Positions 24,298-36,018 of a stretch of DNA of 64,000 nucleotides are shown here, piece by piece. The notes beneath the pieces are model-generated. The model was not told where the DNA came from. It ran no database searches and saw only the letters and a list, made by a program, of their open reading frames with translations. The translations under genes and the position numbers were made by a program. The number at the start of each line of letters is the position of its first letter. Within the stretch, counting starts at the first letter, position 1. Source of the stretch: Istiophorus platypterus (taxonomy: Eukaryota; Chordata; Actinopteri; Istiophoriformes; Istiophoridae); contig CM029114.1 in assembly GCA_016859345.1 (NCBI GenBank), positions 12,360,501 to 12,424,500 on the forward strand, read 5' to 3'.

Positions 24298-24759
24298 CAA
24301 CAGATACTCCCCACTCAGCTTCGCACCTGCTGAGAAACAACCTCTATTTTAAGACCTGAAAGTTAAGCAACACCAGCAAACATAGTGAAAAAAATTCCTG
24401 GAGCCAGAGTGGGGGAAGTAGGATCATATTTAAAACTGCTGGCTGAAGATAATCATAAATACAATAAGATTGTTATTCACTTTGGTAGTAATGACAACCG
24501 ATTATGCCAATTGGAGGTCATGAAATTTAACGTGGAGTTGGTGTGAACATACTCAAAAACAATGTCAGACTACATAGTTTTTTCTGGACCTCTGCCTGAT
24601 TTGACGAGTGCTGATATTTATAGCCTCATGTCATCATTTAAACACTGGCTTGCAAGGTGGTGCCCAACAAACAACGTGGGCTTTGTTGAAATGGTCAAAT
24701 CGAATGATCAAAGCGATCTTCTTGTTGATGGTGCTGCAGGCTTAATGAGAATGTCTTAA
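24298..24759 (+). pseudogene. LINE ORF1 remnant with SGNH-type esterase domain
   Basis: SNRYSPLSFAPAEKQPLF is read from about 24302. From 24397 a frame gives PGARVGEVGSYLKLL, KIVIHFGSND and LEVMKFNVELV, followed by a TGA at 24544-24546. The same frame then continues with KTMSDYIVFSGPLPDLTSAD, SFKHWLARWCP and NNVGFV until a stop just after 24759. The GSND block and the FSGPLP block are the signature of the esterase domain known from ORF1 of CR1-like LINEs, where it is thought to act on lipids or esters during the element's life cycle. The C-terminal part (DGAAGLMRM) keeps only traces of the block that holds the catalytic His in the family. With one stop inside and a lost C-terminus it cannot make an active enzyme. 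Confidence 0.82.
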
Positions 24760-24774
24760 TGTCTCCTAATGTCT

Positions 24775-26345
24775 CTTGATGCCATTGCCCCACTAAAAAA
24801 GAAGATATTAAAACAAAGGAGGTTAGCTCTGTGGTTTCATTCTCAAACAAACACAAAAAATTGAAAACGTTATGGCGCTCTAATAACAAGGTTTAGCCTG
24901 GCATGATAGTCTTCAACCTTATGGGAAGGCCATCTGTGATGCTGGAGCAGCCTATTCCTCATCTTTAAAAGAGGAAAATAAAACAACCCTAGATTTCCAT
25001 TCAGCACTGTAGCCAGGCTGACTAAGAGCCATAGCTCAATTGATCCATGTATCCCTGTAGCTCTCAGTAGTGACGATTTCATGAACTTCTTCAAGGAAAA
25101 AATTCTAACTATTAGAGAAAAAAATTCACCTCCACCTGCCCTCAACTGGCAGCGATTTATCCTTGAACAAAGGAACCTTTGTTCAAAGGCTGATGTGAGA
25201 GAAACACTCCAACTTCAACCATAAACCTGTCTCTTTGACCCCATCCCCACTGCTTGAGGAAGTTTTACCCTTGGTTTGTATCACTTTATCAGATATAATC
25301 AGTCTTTCTTTTTTAACAGGATATGTACTGCAATCCTTTAACATAGCTGTAATTAAACCTTTTCTTTAAGAGCCTACTCTTGATACAGATTTTTTAGCCA
25401 ACTAGAGACCTATATCTAACCTTCCCTTTCTCTCTAAGATCCCTGAGAAGTTCTATTCATCAGATCAATTTCAGGTTATGCACATTAATGATACATCTTC
25501 CATATACTCAAAAGTTAGTCAGAGTTCCACACGGTTCTGTGCTTGGACTAGTTCTATTCACCTTATATATACTTCCCTTAGGCAAAATTGTTAGGAAAAA
25601 AACATAAACTTTAACTGTTATTTGGATGATACCCAACAGTATTTGTCAGTGAGGCCCGATGAAACCAATCAGTTAGTTAAACTTCAAGCATGTCCTAAGG
25701 ACATAAAGATCTGTATGACCAGCAATATCTTTTATATCTGTTAAACTGAAATAAAACTGAAGTTATTGTACTTGGCCCACAACACCTCAGAAAAGCATTA
25801 TCTAATGATATACTTACTCACCTAAAAAACATGCAAAAAGAGGGCATATTCTTTTTCAAAATGATTCAGAAAAACTACTACAAGCTTTTTTACTACTAGG
25901 CTGATAATGCAACTCGTACAACGAAATTTTAAATACTCTTGAGGACATTCGGAATACTGCAGTGTGAGTACTGACAGGAATTAGGAAAAGAGATCATATA
26001 TCTCCTGTGTTAGCTTCTCTGCATTGGCTCCCTGTAAAATCAAGAATAGAATTTAAAATCCTCCTCCTCACCTCAGAGCTCTTTAGTGTCAGGCACCATC
26101 CTATCTGAAAGAGCTCATAGTACCTTACTACCCCACTAGAGCACCGACCTCCATGAATGCAGGCCTACTTGTGGTCCCTGGAGTTTCCAGTAGTAGAATG
26201 GGAGGCAGAGCCTTCAGTTATCAGGCTCCCCTAGTGTGGAACCATCTTTCAGTTTGGGTATGGGAGGTAGACACCCTCTTGACATTTAAGAGTCGGCTTT
26301 AAAGCTTCCTTTTTGATAAAGGTTATAGTTAGGGCTGGCTCAGGC
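24775..26345 (+). pseudogene. LINE ORF2 remnant (linker, reverse transcriptase, C-terminus)
   Basis: LDAIAPLKKKILKQRRLALW starts at 24775, then AWHDSLQPYGKA and HSSIDPCIP, LSSDDFMNFF, KILTIREK (25030-25120): the endonuclease-RT linker. A frame at 25223-25456 gives LLEEVLPL, IISLSFLTGYV, FNIAVIKPF and, after two stops, RPISNLPFLSKIPEK (25406 on). Then comes a jump to the RT motif B equivalent VPHGSVLG (25524-25547) and, one frameshift later, the catalytic box YLDD (25619-25630), where relatives usually have YADD. The C-terminal block has VLTGIRKRDHISPVLASLHW (25953 on) and GLLVVPGVSSSRMGGRAFSY (26159 on). There is no apurinic endonuclease domain upstream of the linker. It is dead through stops, frameshifts and two deletions. 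Confidence 0.85.
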
Positions 26346-27085
26346 TTAGCTTGAGCTATCCCCTAGTTATGTTTCTATAGGCCCATACTGCTTGGGGGCA
26401 TCCCATGATGCTCCTCTCTCCTCATTACTGTCTGTGTACATACATACCCCAACAAGGCTTTTTGCTGACTTTTTCTCTCACCCATAGTTTTGTGCTTTCT
26501 CATCTCTCTCCTCTTTCCTCCTGTCACTTTCTGCAGGTTTTTGGCATCAGATGCTGCAGAATCTGGTTCTATGACTTCAAACCATCTACTGCTCCCATGA
26601 TCCTGCTCAACACTCACAGCTTCAATTATTATGATTATCTCTATTTTATTAGTCACATTAGAATTATTATTATCGATATATTATAGCTATTAGTTTTATT
26701 ATTAGTCTCATTATTATTATACATCTTTACGTGTATTGTGCTATGCTACCCCCCATCTCTCACTCTTTCTCAGTCTCTTTCTCTCTCAGTCTGCCTCTCT
26801 CTCTTTTCTCTCCCTCTCTCTTTTGCTCTCAACCAAGCCGGTCGAGGCAGACAGCTAACAAGCATGAGACAAGGTCTCTTAAATGTTTCTACCTGTTGAA
26901 AGGGACTGTTTTGTTGCCGCTGTTGCCAAGACCTTGCTCATGGGGGAAATGTTGGGTCTCTGAAATGATAGTAATAAAGAGTTCAGTCTAAAACTGTTCA
27001 ATATGAAAAGTTCCCTGAGAAAACCTCTGATATGATATAGCACTAAATAAATAAAATTGAATTGATCTGAAATTGAAATTAAATT
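26346..27085 (+). mobile_element. LINE 3' UTR and degenerate tail
   Basis: After the ORF2 end come an (ATT)-rich part (26625-26720), a CT-rich part (26753-26828), then AAGCCGGTCGAGGCAGACAG, CTACCTGTTGAAAGGGACTG, GCTCATGGGGGAAATGTTGG and GTAATAAAGAG. It ends in AAATAAATAAAATTGAATTG with degenerate TTGAA repeats to about 27085. This order is the well-preserved 3' UTR of an abundant fish L2-type LINE, the part recognised by the element's reverse transcriptase. The 93-codon and 86-codon frames that cross it are chance frames. Confidence 0.88.
26753..26828 (+). repeat. CT-rich low-complexity tract inside the LINE 3' UTR
   Basis: Nearly pure pyrimidine on the plus strand, built from CTCT and TCTCT units. 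It gives a spurious Ser/Leu/Phe-rich frame. It is part of the element and not an independent microsatellite. Confidence 0.9.
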
Positions 27086-30000
27086 TAAATGTTGACTAGC
27101 TGGGCATACCTGGAAATAAGGATGCGCATCTATCAGTAAATAATACCCATCAAATATTCATACAAGCCACAGTATAAATTGTATTTTATAATTGAAAATG
27201 CATAGAAGGGAATCTGGAGGTGCCAGTTTGAATGGGACTGATAAAGCTGATAAAATTAATTAGAGTATTGTTATCCATAAATTACAGGAGCCACTGGATC
27301 ATTAGTACTAATTACCTGCAGCTATTTTATAATTTTCTACATTTTATGCTTTCTACAATTTCTTATTTTTGTTAATGTTAATATTCAATTCAATATACTT
27401 CATTCTGTTCTGTATAGGTCTACTTATTCTCAAACTGCCAGATGGAGCAACTGTTTTAAATGCGGCAGGATTGTAGTGGGAGCACTGTGGTGTCAGGGGT
27501 GACTTTGTGCCATGGCAGATGGTTTACATGGCTCAAGGGTCAGGTAGAAGGGCCTCTTTGCAAAATTTTGCTCAAGGCCCCAGGAGGGTTTAGGACCGGC
27601 TCTGGGTAACCGTTCCACCTCCTGTCTCCCCCGTCCCTGGTAAGATGCCTAATCCTGACCCAACATCTTACCCTGAGAGTCTACACCTGATCTGACTCCA
27701 AACCAGAGCCAGAGCCTAAAACATACAAAAAGGCTAAAATATCTGCCTTTTGGGAGGAATGGCCTGTCCAATTTCCATGACCCAGGTATGATTTTTAAAA
27801 AAAAATAAACAAAATGCTTAAAATATATTATTACAATGCCAAAAGGTTCAGTGAGATATTCTCGGTGCATCTAAATGATGTGCTGGTGAACCTAAATGAA
27901 AAAGTTAGGCACACCAGTGCAACCAGTGTAAAAAGTTATGCTGGAGCCCTGTAGATCCCCTTTTACTGCTGCCATCTGGTCTCCACTTAAGTGTTATAAT
28001 GCTTTAATTCCAGAGAAAAGTAGCTGAACTTTACTATATATCCCTATTGAAGCACCAGTTGAGCCTTATTCTTCTTTTTGGCTGTGCAGTTAGGTTTTGG
28101 GTCTCCATCCACAAAGTCCAATCGGAAAAGAAGTCACAAGATGTCTATTTATTTATCACTGATGTAAATTTTTTTGCATCTATTTTTGTCTCTCTGTCTT
28201 GCTGCTATAAACAGGGCAAACACAGTTGATAACTAACGCAAATTTCTACCTGGTAACTACCGACCTGCTCAGCAAGTCGTATATTTCTACAGTGCACAGA
28301 GAGTGAGCTGTTTAGAGCAGCAACACTTGATATTTATTTCACTTACTGTAGAATTGCCATGGCATGGTATATTGCAGTAGAGCTGTTTTCTGTCATCATT
28401 TAGCCTAATTTAACAGATCAGTAATAGACTCCACTCTGCCATGTTAAGATGACAAATGGCAAGGGTCCTTCTCTGACAGGAAAGGACTGTTGCTGCATCA
28501 TTTTCTTTCTTATACTACTCTTGGTTAAAGCTTTGATCGAGTCAGAACTAATAATGGAATCTGTTGAAATGTCAAATAAACACTGTCTTTTAAGTCTTAC
28601 AAAAGTGAATTGCACTCCATGTTGCCAGGATGTTTGGTCTCTATTAGTTTTGTATCCGTGGGGGGAAGTGCAGGGGTATCTCATAGTTTCACATTATCAA
28701 ACACAGACTGCATCCGTCTTTTTAGAGAGCTTTTGATATTGCATCCATACTACTGACTGCCTGGGGTTCCGACCTGACTTGATGAATAAGCAATCACATT
28801 TAGTTGTTCTCTGCACAGGGGAGGTTCCACATACATGATGCATGATGCAAGTAGCATGGTGGGAGGAAGCAGGGCACAGGTAGGAAGTACACAGGCATGG
28901 CCTCTGGGCACCACAGGCCTCTCTGCAAGGATCGATTTACAGTCGCAGCATAAAGTTAAAAGAAGCTGTGGTTGTTTATGAAGCAATTGGAGCAATTCTG
29001 TTTTTGAGAGACAAAGTAAATAAACTGTAAATTAAATAGAGTTTTCATGAAATTAAAAAAAAAAAAATCTCCACATTCTCTGAAGTGTGCATTGAGAATC
29101 TCTATAGGCGAACACTGATGAGAAACTAGACTGACTTTGCCATCTGTAGACAAGAAATATATACCAGCTAGAGCAGGTTTACTGACAGGTGGTAGCTTTT
29201 ATGTTGTAAGATGCTGGAATGTGTCTATACTGATTAGAAAATAAAGGAAAATAAAGGAAGTCACATTTGATAAGCTTGTTACTAACATTTTCCACACTTA
29301 ATCATTTTTCTAGAATATCCACCATCATACATAGAGAAATTCAGCATAGAAGAAGCATAGAAGAGACACTGTTGGCCAACATCAGCATTAGTAACACAAC
29401 AATTTTAAAACTATTCACAGTATACACAAAAATAGTGAAGGCAGCATTGTATAGGATAGTTTATCTAAAGCCCTTTTTTCAGCGGACAGACAATTTTATC
29501 TCTACTTGTAAAACAAACTAAGAAAACGCATTAGTCAAAATTTTTATAATTAACAGATGAAAAAATACTGGAATCAACAAGTCATTTTGTTTTCCCTAAA
29601 AATATTTTTTTAGTTTCGCTTCACTGAGAGATTGCATTTCTTGTTTTGAGTGTCTGGTTCTGCAAAGAACTATTTAAATTGTGCATGTGGTTATTAAAAA
29701 TGGATTGCAATTCAGGTGACGATGCCATTTTGAGTAATGGAATAAAATGACGCCAAATATTGATTTTTTAGTCAAATAGACAGATTGGTGGGGCAAAGTA
29801 TAGCAGAAGAATTAAGACATTAAGACATCTATGACAGTGCTCATAAGAGTAGATTGTCTCACAAGGCCCAATGTTATCACTGCAGAATGTTATCCTCCTT
29901 TCAGAACCACTACATTTATTGTAACTCTTATTGCAGAATTCACTGCTTACCTATGACGAGCTTAGTAGATGTGCCTAGGTATATAGGTACAAAGAATTTA

Positions 30001-32304
30001 CCTATAATGTACTGAAATTGAAACGTCCTGCTATGAGTTTGGAATATGAGTGGAGAATCGGGGGCTTTCCTAGAAGCTGTTAAATTTTGGGCGAAGGCCT
30101 CTATAATTATGCCTTAATGAATGGAACTAGTCCATCAAACCTAGACTCAACCCTGATATAAATGTTATTTATTTGTCAAACCACAAGCTGATTGTTTTTG
30201 CAACAATATTCTACCACGGGAGTGATTGATAAATACTTTTTTCCTGTTTCATTTATATTCCTCTTTTATTTTCTTCCAGACATGTTCTACTTTCTAGCCT
30301 GAGTGACCTATCTCTGAATGTTGTTTGTTTCATAAAACTGATGCATCCTTTTCTTAATTTACTATAGGGATAGAGTACCTATTCATTAAATGACAACAAA
30401 ACATTGAGGTAAATATGAATGTAAATGTAATGAGTCCATATATAAAGCCTATAGTAAATTGTTAGGCCTGAAAATAGGGCTTCTTTGTGATGTGACAATG
30501 GTCAGTAAAATGGTACTTGAAACACCACAGCCAAGTTATTGGATCGCAGAAGGCAAACTGGAAAAAATTGAAGTGGTCATCATTCACCCAGTATCATTCA
30601 GTTTCATTGTCATAGTGCTGTGTGTTGTCTGAGTACATACTTGCTGAATTGGAAAAGGGAGGAAAAAAATGATTGGAGAATTACAACTTAAAACTTTAAA
30701 GCCTTTTAAATTATTGAAATTTTACTCATAGATATTCATCACACTGGGGTCATACAGTCATGCTGGATGCCCTTCAGACTGGCATAATAAATTATTTGCT
30801 CTTTTCTAACACTATTGCAGGCAAAAGCAATAGAAATCAATTAAGCGAAACAGACAGAGTGGCCAGTCTACTATTGATGTAGAGCAGCAAGATAAGGGAC
30901 AATGAGCAATTGAAATCACAGATGAATAGCAAGAGGAAAAGAGAAACCTGAACACTATAAATAAACATGAGAGGGGTGATACCAGGATGTTAGGTGCAAT
31001 GCAAAAAAGCCACTGATTAAAGAAAGGGAGCAGATATTAAACTTAGTAAAAGCACCAGTAACCAGTAGTGGGCTAAAAAGCAAGCCTTTCCAATCAAAAG
31101 TACTTTCACTGAAAATAATCAACCTGGAAAAGCTGATCTCACGGCTCATTTAATAGATTTTCTGGAACTTTCCTCATATTGCAAGGAAAAAAAAATATTT
31201 CTTGATATTTTAAGGACTGTCTTAAAAGTCCGTACTGTCTTTACAGTTAAGTTTTTAGACTTTCAATCATATCAGATGGTCTTCATCAGCCAAAGGACTT
31301 TGCCTAATTGTCATGTGCTATTGTTCCATCTTGGATGTGATCAACAGATGCAGAACAGCCACTAAAAGGACCTTAAAGTGAAGCTGTTTTGTCAACTACA
31401 GGTTTCAAGAACAACCCTGTCTCCTAGAAAAGACATCTGCAACAGAAAATATTTTTTGTTGGGAACCTAATCTCTGGCTGGATTTTGTTAAGAAGTAATG
31501 TATTCTTCTTTCTTATTTTTCAGTGGCAGTAGATTCGCTAGGAGGAGGCTAGTTCAGATGGCGGGTATAGGAAACTCTTCACTGTCACACTAGAAACCAG
31601 GGTTTGGTTAGGTCTGAGAGGAAAAAGTTTAATAACGCTGTATTAACTACAATTGGAAACAGCAGAAAACATATATGTTGTCTGTGAACATTTTTGCTAA
31701 TATGTTTAGTGTCAACATAATTGCCAAGTATGTAAATTGATATCATATTGCATAAATAGAAATTTTAGTCGGCTACATTTTGTACAAAACATATTTGCTG
31801 CTGCAGATTTCTTGTGTAGAAATTATTTTTTTTGGGGGGGGCAGAGTTGCAAAGAATGAAATTTGAAACTCACAAGCCAACATATACAAAAAGACCTAAA
31901 AGAATATTAAATCAAAAAAATGGAAATTCTAACAGCACCATTAGCATGACAACTGGTCTAACGTCATCTACTGATAAATAGATCTTAAGATGTCAATTTT
32001 GTCAACCACTATTTACAAGGTCAAGAATGAACTTTGATTTAAAAAAAAAAAAAAGAAATTTCCAGCTTTACTGGTTGGACATGGAATGGCTGTGTATATT
32101 GTTCCTGTTGCTGAGGTGGTGTTATCCTCTTCTCCTCCTGCCTACAGGTCAAAGTATCCCTCAGCAAGGCAATGAAAAGAAAGGAAGAAAAAGAAACAGG
32201 ATACTTGTGTCAATGTTATATTTAATTGTAAAAAAAAGTATAGTTCATCTTTGAAAAGTATGGATAATTCATACTCACAATTATTAGCCAGCATTACTTC
32301 ACAA
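27086..32304. other. No gene seen; possible old repeat at 27410-27615
   Basis: At 27540-27606 the string CTCAAGGCCCCAGGAGGG then GACCGGCTCTGG resembles a GC-richer dispersed fish repeat, but I cannot name the family. Elsewhere the sequence is AT-rich. Overlapping frames at 28418-28684 (minus) and 28449-28736 (plus) shadow each other and neither is recognised. A run of nine A bases and AATAAAGG repeats lies near 29225-29250. G-run at about 31833. Confidence 0.45.
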
Positions 32305-32632
32305 AACTACTTGGAAGTTGCCACATCGGTGACCTTTATGAAATGGAAACTACTACAAAGACACGTGAAAATAGAAAATGCCCTCAGTAGAGCCAGACTT
32401 CTGCCAAAGCCAGGGTCAAAGAACATTCACCAGACTTCAAAGGAAAAAAATTCAAATTCATAGTAAAGGATTCAGATCTGACCTGAAATTTAATGGGTTC
32501 TTCCCTGGCCCACGCCTTATCCCTCCACCAAGTTTGGTGCAAATTGATTTAGCTCTTTTTGCGTAATCCTGCTGACAAACAAACCAACAGACATGGGTGA
32601 AAATATAATCCCCTTGGCAGACGTAGTAATAG
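32305..32632 (+). repeat. Dispersed fish repeat (unclassified interspersed element)
   Basis: Conserved blocks appear in the order seen in a very common fish repeat: CTTCTGCCAAAGCCAGGGTC, GGATTCAGATCTGACC, TAATGGGTTCTTCCCTGGCC, ATCCCTCCACCAAGTTTGG, TTTTTGCGTAATCCTGCTGA, CAAACAAACCAACAGACATG and CCCCTTGGCAGACGTAGTAA. The 3' part with CAAACAAAC and the final CCTTGGC(A/G)GA block is diagnostic. The class (SINE-like or 3' tail of a LINE) is not determined. Open frames at 32251-32566 lie in it and are not genes. Confidence 0.78.
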
Positions 32633-34504
32633 AATGACTGAGTATTGTGGCTGATACTGTCACACTAGTAAAGCTGCAATAAAACAGGCAAGCCAAAACT
32701 GAGGTTTACCCTCTTCAATCAGTGTGACTTCTCTCTACAAAAGTATGAGCCTCATCTGATACCAGTTACCATACGCCATCATCACAGAGTGACATGATAG
32801 AACGCTGCACACAACAAATTACAAATGTCATTATCTCTGAAATGAAGCAAATCACACTACACAATGGCCACTGAGGCAAGAGATGGACAGTCAGAATGAC
32901 TGCTGGTGTGTGTAATATATCTGTCAGTGAGAGCTGAAGAAGCAGCTTCTAGCAGTGGCTGACTTGAAATCTTTTGATTCAAATCTAGCAGAGATGTTTT
33001 TTTGCAGTGGTATCATCAAGGCAATGGAAATGTCAACTTAAAATGCGAAGCACAAAACAATGACGGAGGTCACGGTGGGACAACATGGGCACGCACAGTG
33101 TTCTTTTTAAATCATCAAAATTTTACAGGAACATTACACTGGGATTGAAGTTCTGAGCCGTAGAGACATGTCAACTTAGATTTGTCAGAGCAAGTCAGTC
33201 ATTGATTGACTTAGATCTATTAGAACCAGAGCTAAAGTTGACCCACTTGCTGTTCCTCTGAATCTCCGTCACGTGACTTTTCACAAGAAAGGAAACTGTG
33301 TGTGACTTTAACAGAAAAAGGTTTGAGCGAAGGCTAAGTATCTTTATGAAGAAGCAACCCGCTGTTGCATAAAGAATGCAAGTACAAGATCTTGAAAAAC
33401 GAGAACTTTGTTACATCAGCTTCATGGCCACTGTTCAATGTCTCCACAAAGTTAACTGTTAAGATTAAAGCCATTTATGGGTAAATGTATGTGCCTTTGT
33501 CATATAAATGTCAAGAGCTGAGACACTGCTGACTTTTTCAAGCTGGTTCAATAGTTTCCCATCCAAAGATATTGCCAATATCTCTACCAATCTTAAGTTG
33601 ATGGTTTTAATGGAGTATTTGCGATAGTAAAAGCAAGAACAACACAAATTATGTTGAGCATTGTCAGGAGGATCTTCTCCTCTAAAATATAAACTGCCAA
33701 CAGTTTGCAAGCAAAATGTTTACAGGTTGATTTACTAAAGCTAAAACGTTTTTGGAAAATGTTTGGAGATGCATTACCTTTAATTGGCACAGATTTTTAT
33801 TAGCATAAATAGTTTCTTTAAGATTTTTAACCCATCATAATTTGAAATTTCACTCCTGAAAGTCTTTAATGACAAACAGTTGAAGACAGATGTTGACTGT
33901 AGTATTAATACAGTTTTAATAATGCGGGCTCATTCTTCTGCTTTTAACATGGTTGTAACATCAAATTGGTGGATTTGACAGGAGCCTGCTCTTATTTGGT
34001 TTTAGTCATAATTTAGGGAGGAACTAGAGATCATCTTTGGGCAACACCCAGACAGACGGACATAGTTCCCTCTACAGTATGTGTCTCCAGCAACACATTT
34101 TTGCAACACACACAGTCTCACAAGGTGAAAACAATACCAGCCATGCTGTCGCAGCTGGTAAAAATTTAATGTGTAAATTATCAGCATCTCCACTAGAAGC
34201 ACAGCAATCACTTGTGAGGTTCCCAACTGTGGGTTGAGTAATCCACACTCACTCACAGTACATACTGTATATATCCATCCATAAACACCCGGCAGGCCTC
34301 TGCTCTGTAGACTCACAACCTACAGAATCCTTCAGACATCAAGACTTAAATGTCCCATAACAGTCTAATGATATGTGCTGATAAAACCGACGAGATGGTC
34401 TAATGCATACAGGGTACATTTTGGCAGGCTCTAGTCCCATTAGAAATCTTTCAGCGTTTCAAAACTCTTATTTCGATTTCACTAAACATTTTAGGGAACA
34501 TAAA
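32633..34504. other. No gene seen; AT-rich unique-looking DNA
   Basis: The best open frame is 104 codons at 34002-34316 (minus), with a shadow on the plus strand; neither is recognised. No repeats recognised. Confidence 0.5.
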
Positions 34505-35095
34505 ACTGGCCATCTGTCCTCATGGAGCATTGCCAAGATTAGATCAATCCACTATGCCTAAACCCTTTTTCGTTCCTTTGTCTCCGGCCAATTAGATTAC
34601 TGTAACTTATATTACTGTAGCCCCAGAAATCAGTTGACTGGCTTTAGATTCCACAAAACATATTCAGAAGCTGTAGGAAATTGTACTATTTGCCCTATTT
34701 TAGCCTTGCTGTGATTATTTGTGATCTTCAGAATCAATTTAAGCATTTTACTGATTCTTTTTAAGGTATAAGATGGCCTGGCCTATTCCTACATTGACCA
34801 TATCTCTTTGTAAACTACAGTATTCATAGCTTGAGGTCTGCTAACCAGTTTTTGCTGACTGTCCCCACAGGCAAACTGAAGACAGAGGGCAGTAGAGCAG
34901 TTGTTATCGGGGCTCTAAACCCCAGAGTAGCCTTTCAAAAGAGATCTGCCAAAAACTTCACATTTTGCATTTTCATATCATTATAAAGGACTACTTTTAA
35001 TAAGCTTTTGAATGTTTATGTTTAGAGTATTTTTTATTGTCTGAAAGGTACAGAAAAGTGCTATAAAATCACTGTTATTCTCGTTATTAGAGGTA
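34505..35095 (+). mobile_element. LINE C-terminal fragment (second LINE type), degenerate
   Basis: SIAKIRSI (about 34530) and VSGQLDYCN (34580-34606) are the block that follows the RT core in CR1/L2/Rex-like elements. Later come MAWPIPTLTIS (about 34775) and an open run from 34855 of 32 codons with LTVPTGKLKTEGSRAVVIGA and LNPRVAFQKRS, the equivalent of the conserved C-terminal 'VP..K....G.RAF' block. It ends with GAAAAGTGCTATAAAATCAC and short ATT-type units near 35095. Several stops and frameshifts are present. Its C-terminal sequence differs from the 24.3-27.1 kb element, so it is a different family or a distant subfamily. The 5' side is truncated. Confidence 0.75.
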
Positions 35096-35857
35096 GTAGT
35101 AGCAATAGTGGTATTATATAAAGTGGGTACGTTGTGTCTTTATTGAATGACTGAGGTTTTTATATTCAGGCATTTCCAGTTAATATTTTGTTCATCCTGT
35201 TGGAAACAATCTGATCATATTGTGTAGCTGTGTGCTATTTATGCATATGTGACTATGTGGATACCTCAGTCAAGTGTTATTGTAGCTGTTAACATGGGAT
35301 AGAGTTGGAGCATTTTTTTCCAATTACAATTAAACTGCTTCAAAAATTACCATTGCGAGAGGTTATTAAAGGGGAGGTAGCAGTTTCGCAAAAGGGTCAT
35401 ATTTGATGAAATTGTGTTGGTTGTGGCATTTGGCAGCATGAAAGGCTAATTTTGACCCCACCAATATTGAAAACAACTTTTTGTAACAAGCTGTTTCAAA
35501 AAAGAATTAGTGAATAATAACATTAAAAAAAAACGAAAACAAAAAAAGACAGCTTGTACCAGATATAGACTATCTGAACTCAGGCCTCGCTGGATAGTCA
35601 TGTTTTTATAATGTATGAATGTGCAATTACACAACACATGGACACAAATATATAAGAAAATGGTTCCACAAAAATCCTCAGGCTTGGTATTTATTAGTAA
35701 AACTATATCCTCTGAACACTAAAGGAATATAAAGATGACTATGACAACCTGTTACATGGGGGAGGGGTAGCAATAGAACAAATCACATCTACTTCACAGC
35801 TCCAAAAGGCTACAAGACTCTAAGTAAAGTTGTAAAGATTATCAGTTAATTGACAGC
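35096..35857. other. No gene seen between LINE fragment and SINE
   Basis: AT-rich DNA. A-runs occur at about 35524-35534 and 35542-35548. Nothing recognised. Confidence 0.5.
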
Positions 35858-36018
35858 AGGTTGGCCTGGTATTTAGAGTGACAGTCCTATAATGGAGAGG
35901 TAAAAGGTCAAAAATAACCCGCGCTGTCGAACTGTCCTTGAGCAAGACATCCAACCCTCTAGCAACGTGATGATTGAATTCCTGTAAAAGAGCATCGGCT
36001 AAAATAAATGTCTTGCTT
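35858..36018 (+). mobile_element. tRNA-derived SINE
   Basis: The head GGTTGGCCTGGTATTTAGAG contains an A-box-like TTGGCCTGGTAT (35861 on). GGAGAGGTAAAAGGTCAAAAA holds a decayed B box (GGTCAAAAATA near 35906 in place of GGTTCAAATCC). The tRNA-unrelated body reads GTCCTTGAGCAAGACATCCA then GTAAAAGAGCATCGGCTAAA and ends in AATAAATGTC. The CCTTGAGCAAGACA block and the AGCATCGGCTAAA tail are shared by fish tRNA-type SINEs mobilised by LINEs. B-box mutations make polymerase III transcription unlikely. Target-site duplications were not found. Confidence 0.85.

Larger units (their letters stand above)
24298..27085 (+). mobile_element. L2/CR1-like LINE, full 3' end, internally deleted and dead
   Basis: The order is ORF1 esterase remnant, ORF2 linker, RT fragments, C-terminal domain, long 3' UTR and a degenerate TTGAA-type tail. 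The family is that of fish L2/CR1-like elements whose ORF1 carries an SGNH-type esterase. Two large internal deletions are inferred: the ORF2 endonuclease is absent between about 24760 and 24775, and the RT core is missing between about 25456 and 25500. The left-edge fragment (1-533, minus) belongs to the same family and retains RT sequence missing here. The 5' boundary is uncertain. No clear target-site duplication was identified. Confidence 0.88.

Noticed and set aside
26405..26991. 93- and 86-codon plus frames and a 93-codon minus frame
   Set aside because: They lie in the LINE 3' UTR, which is non-coding in this family.
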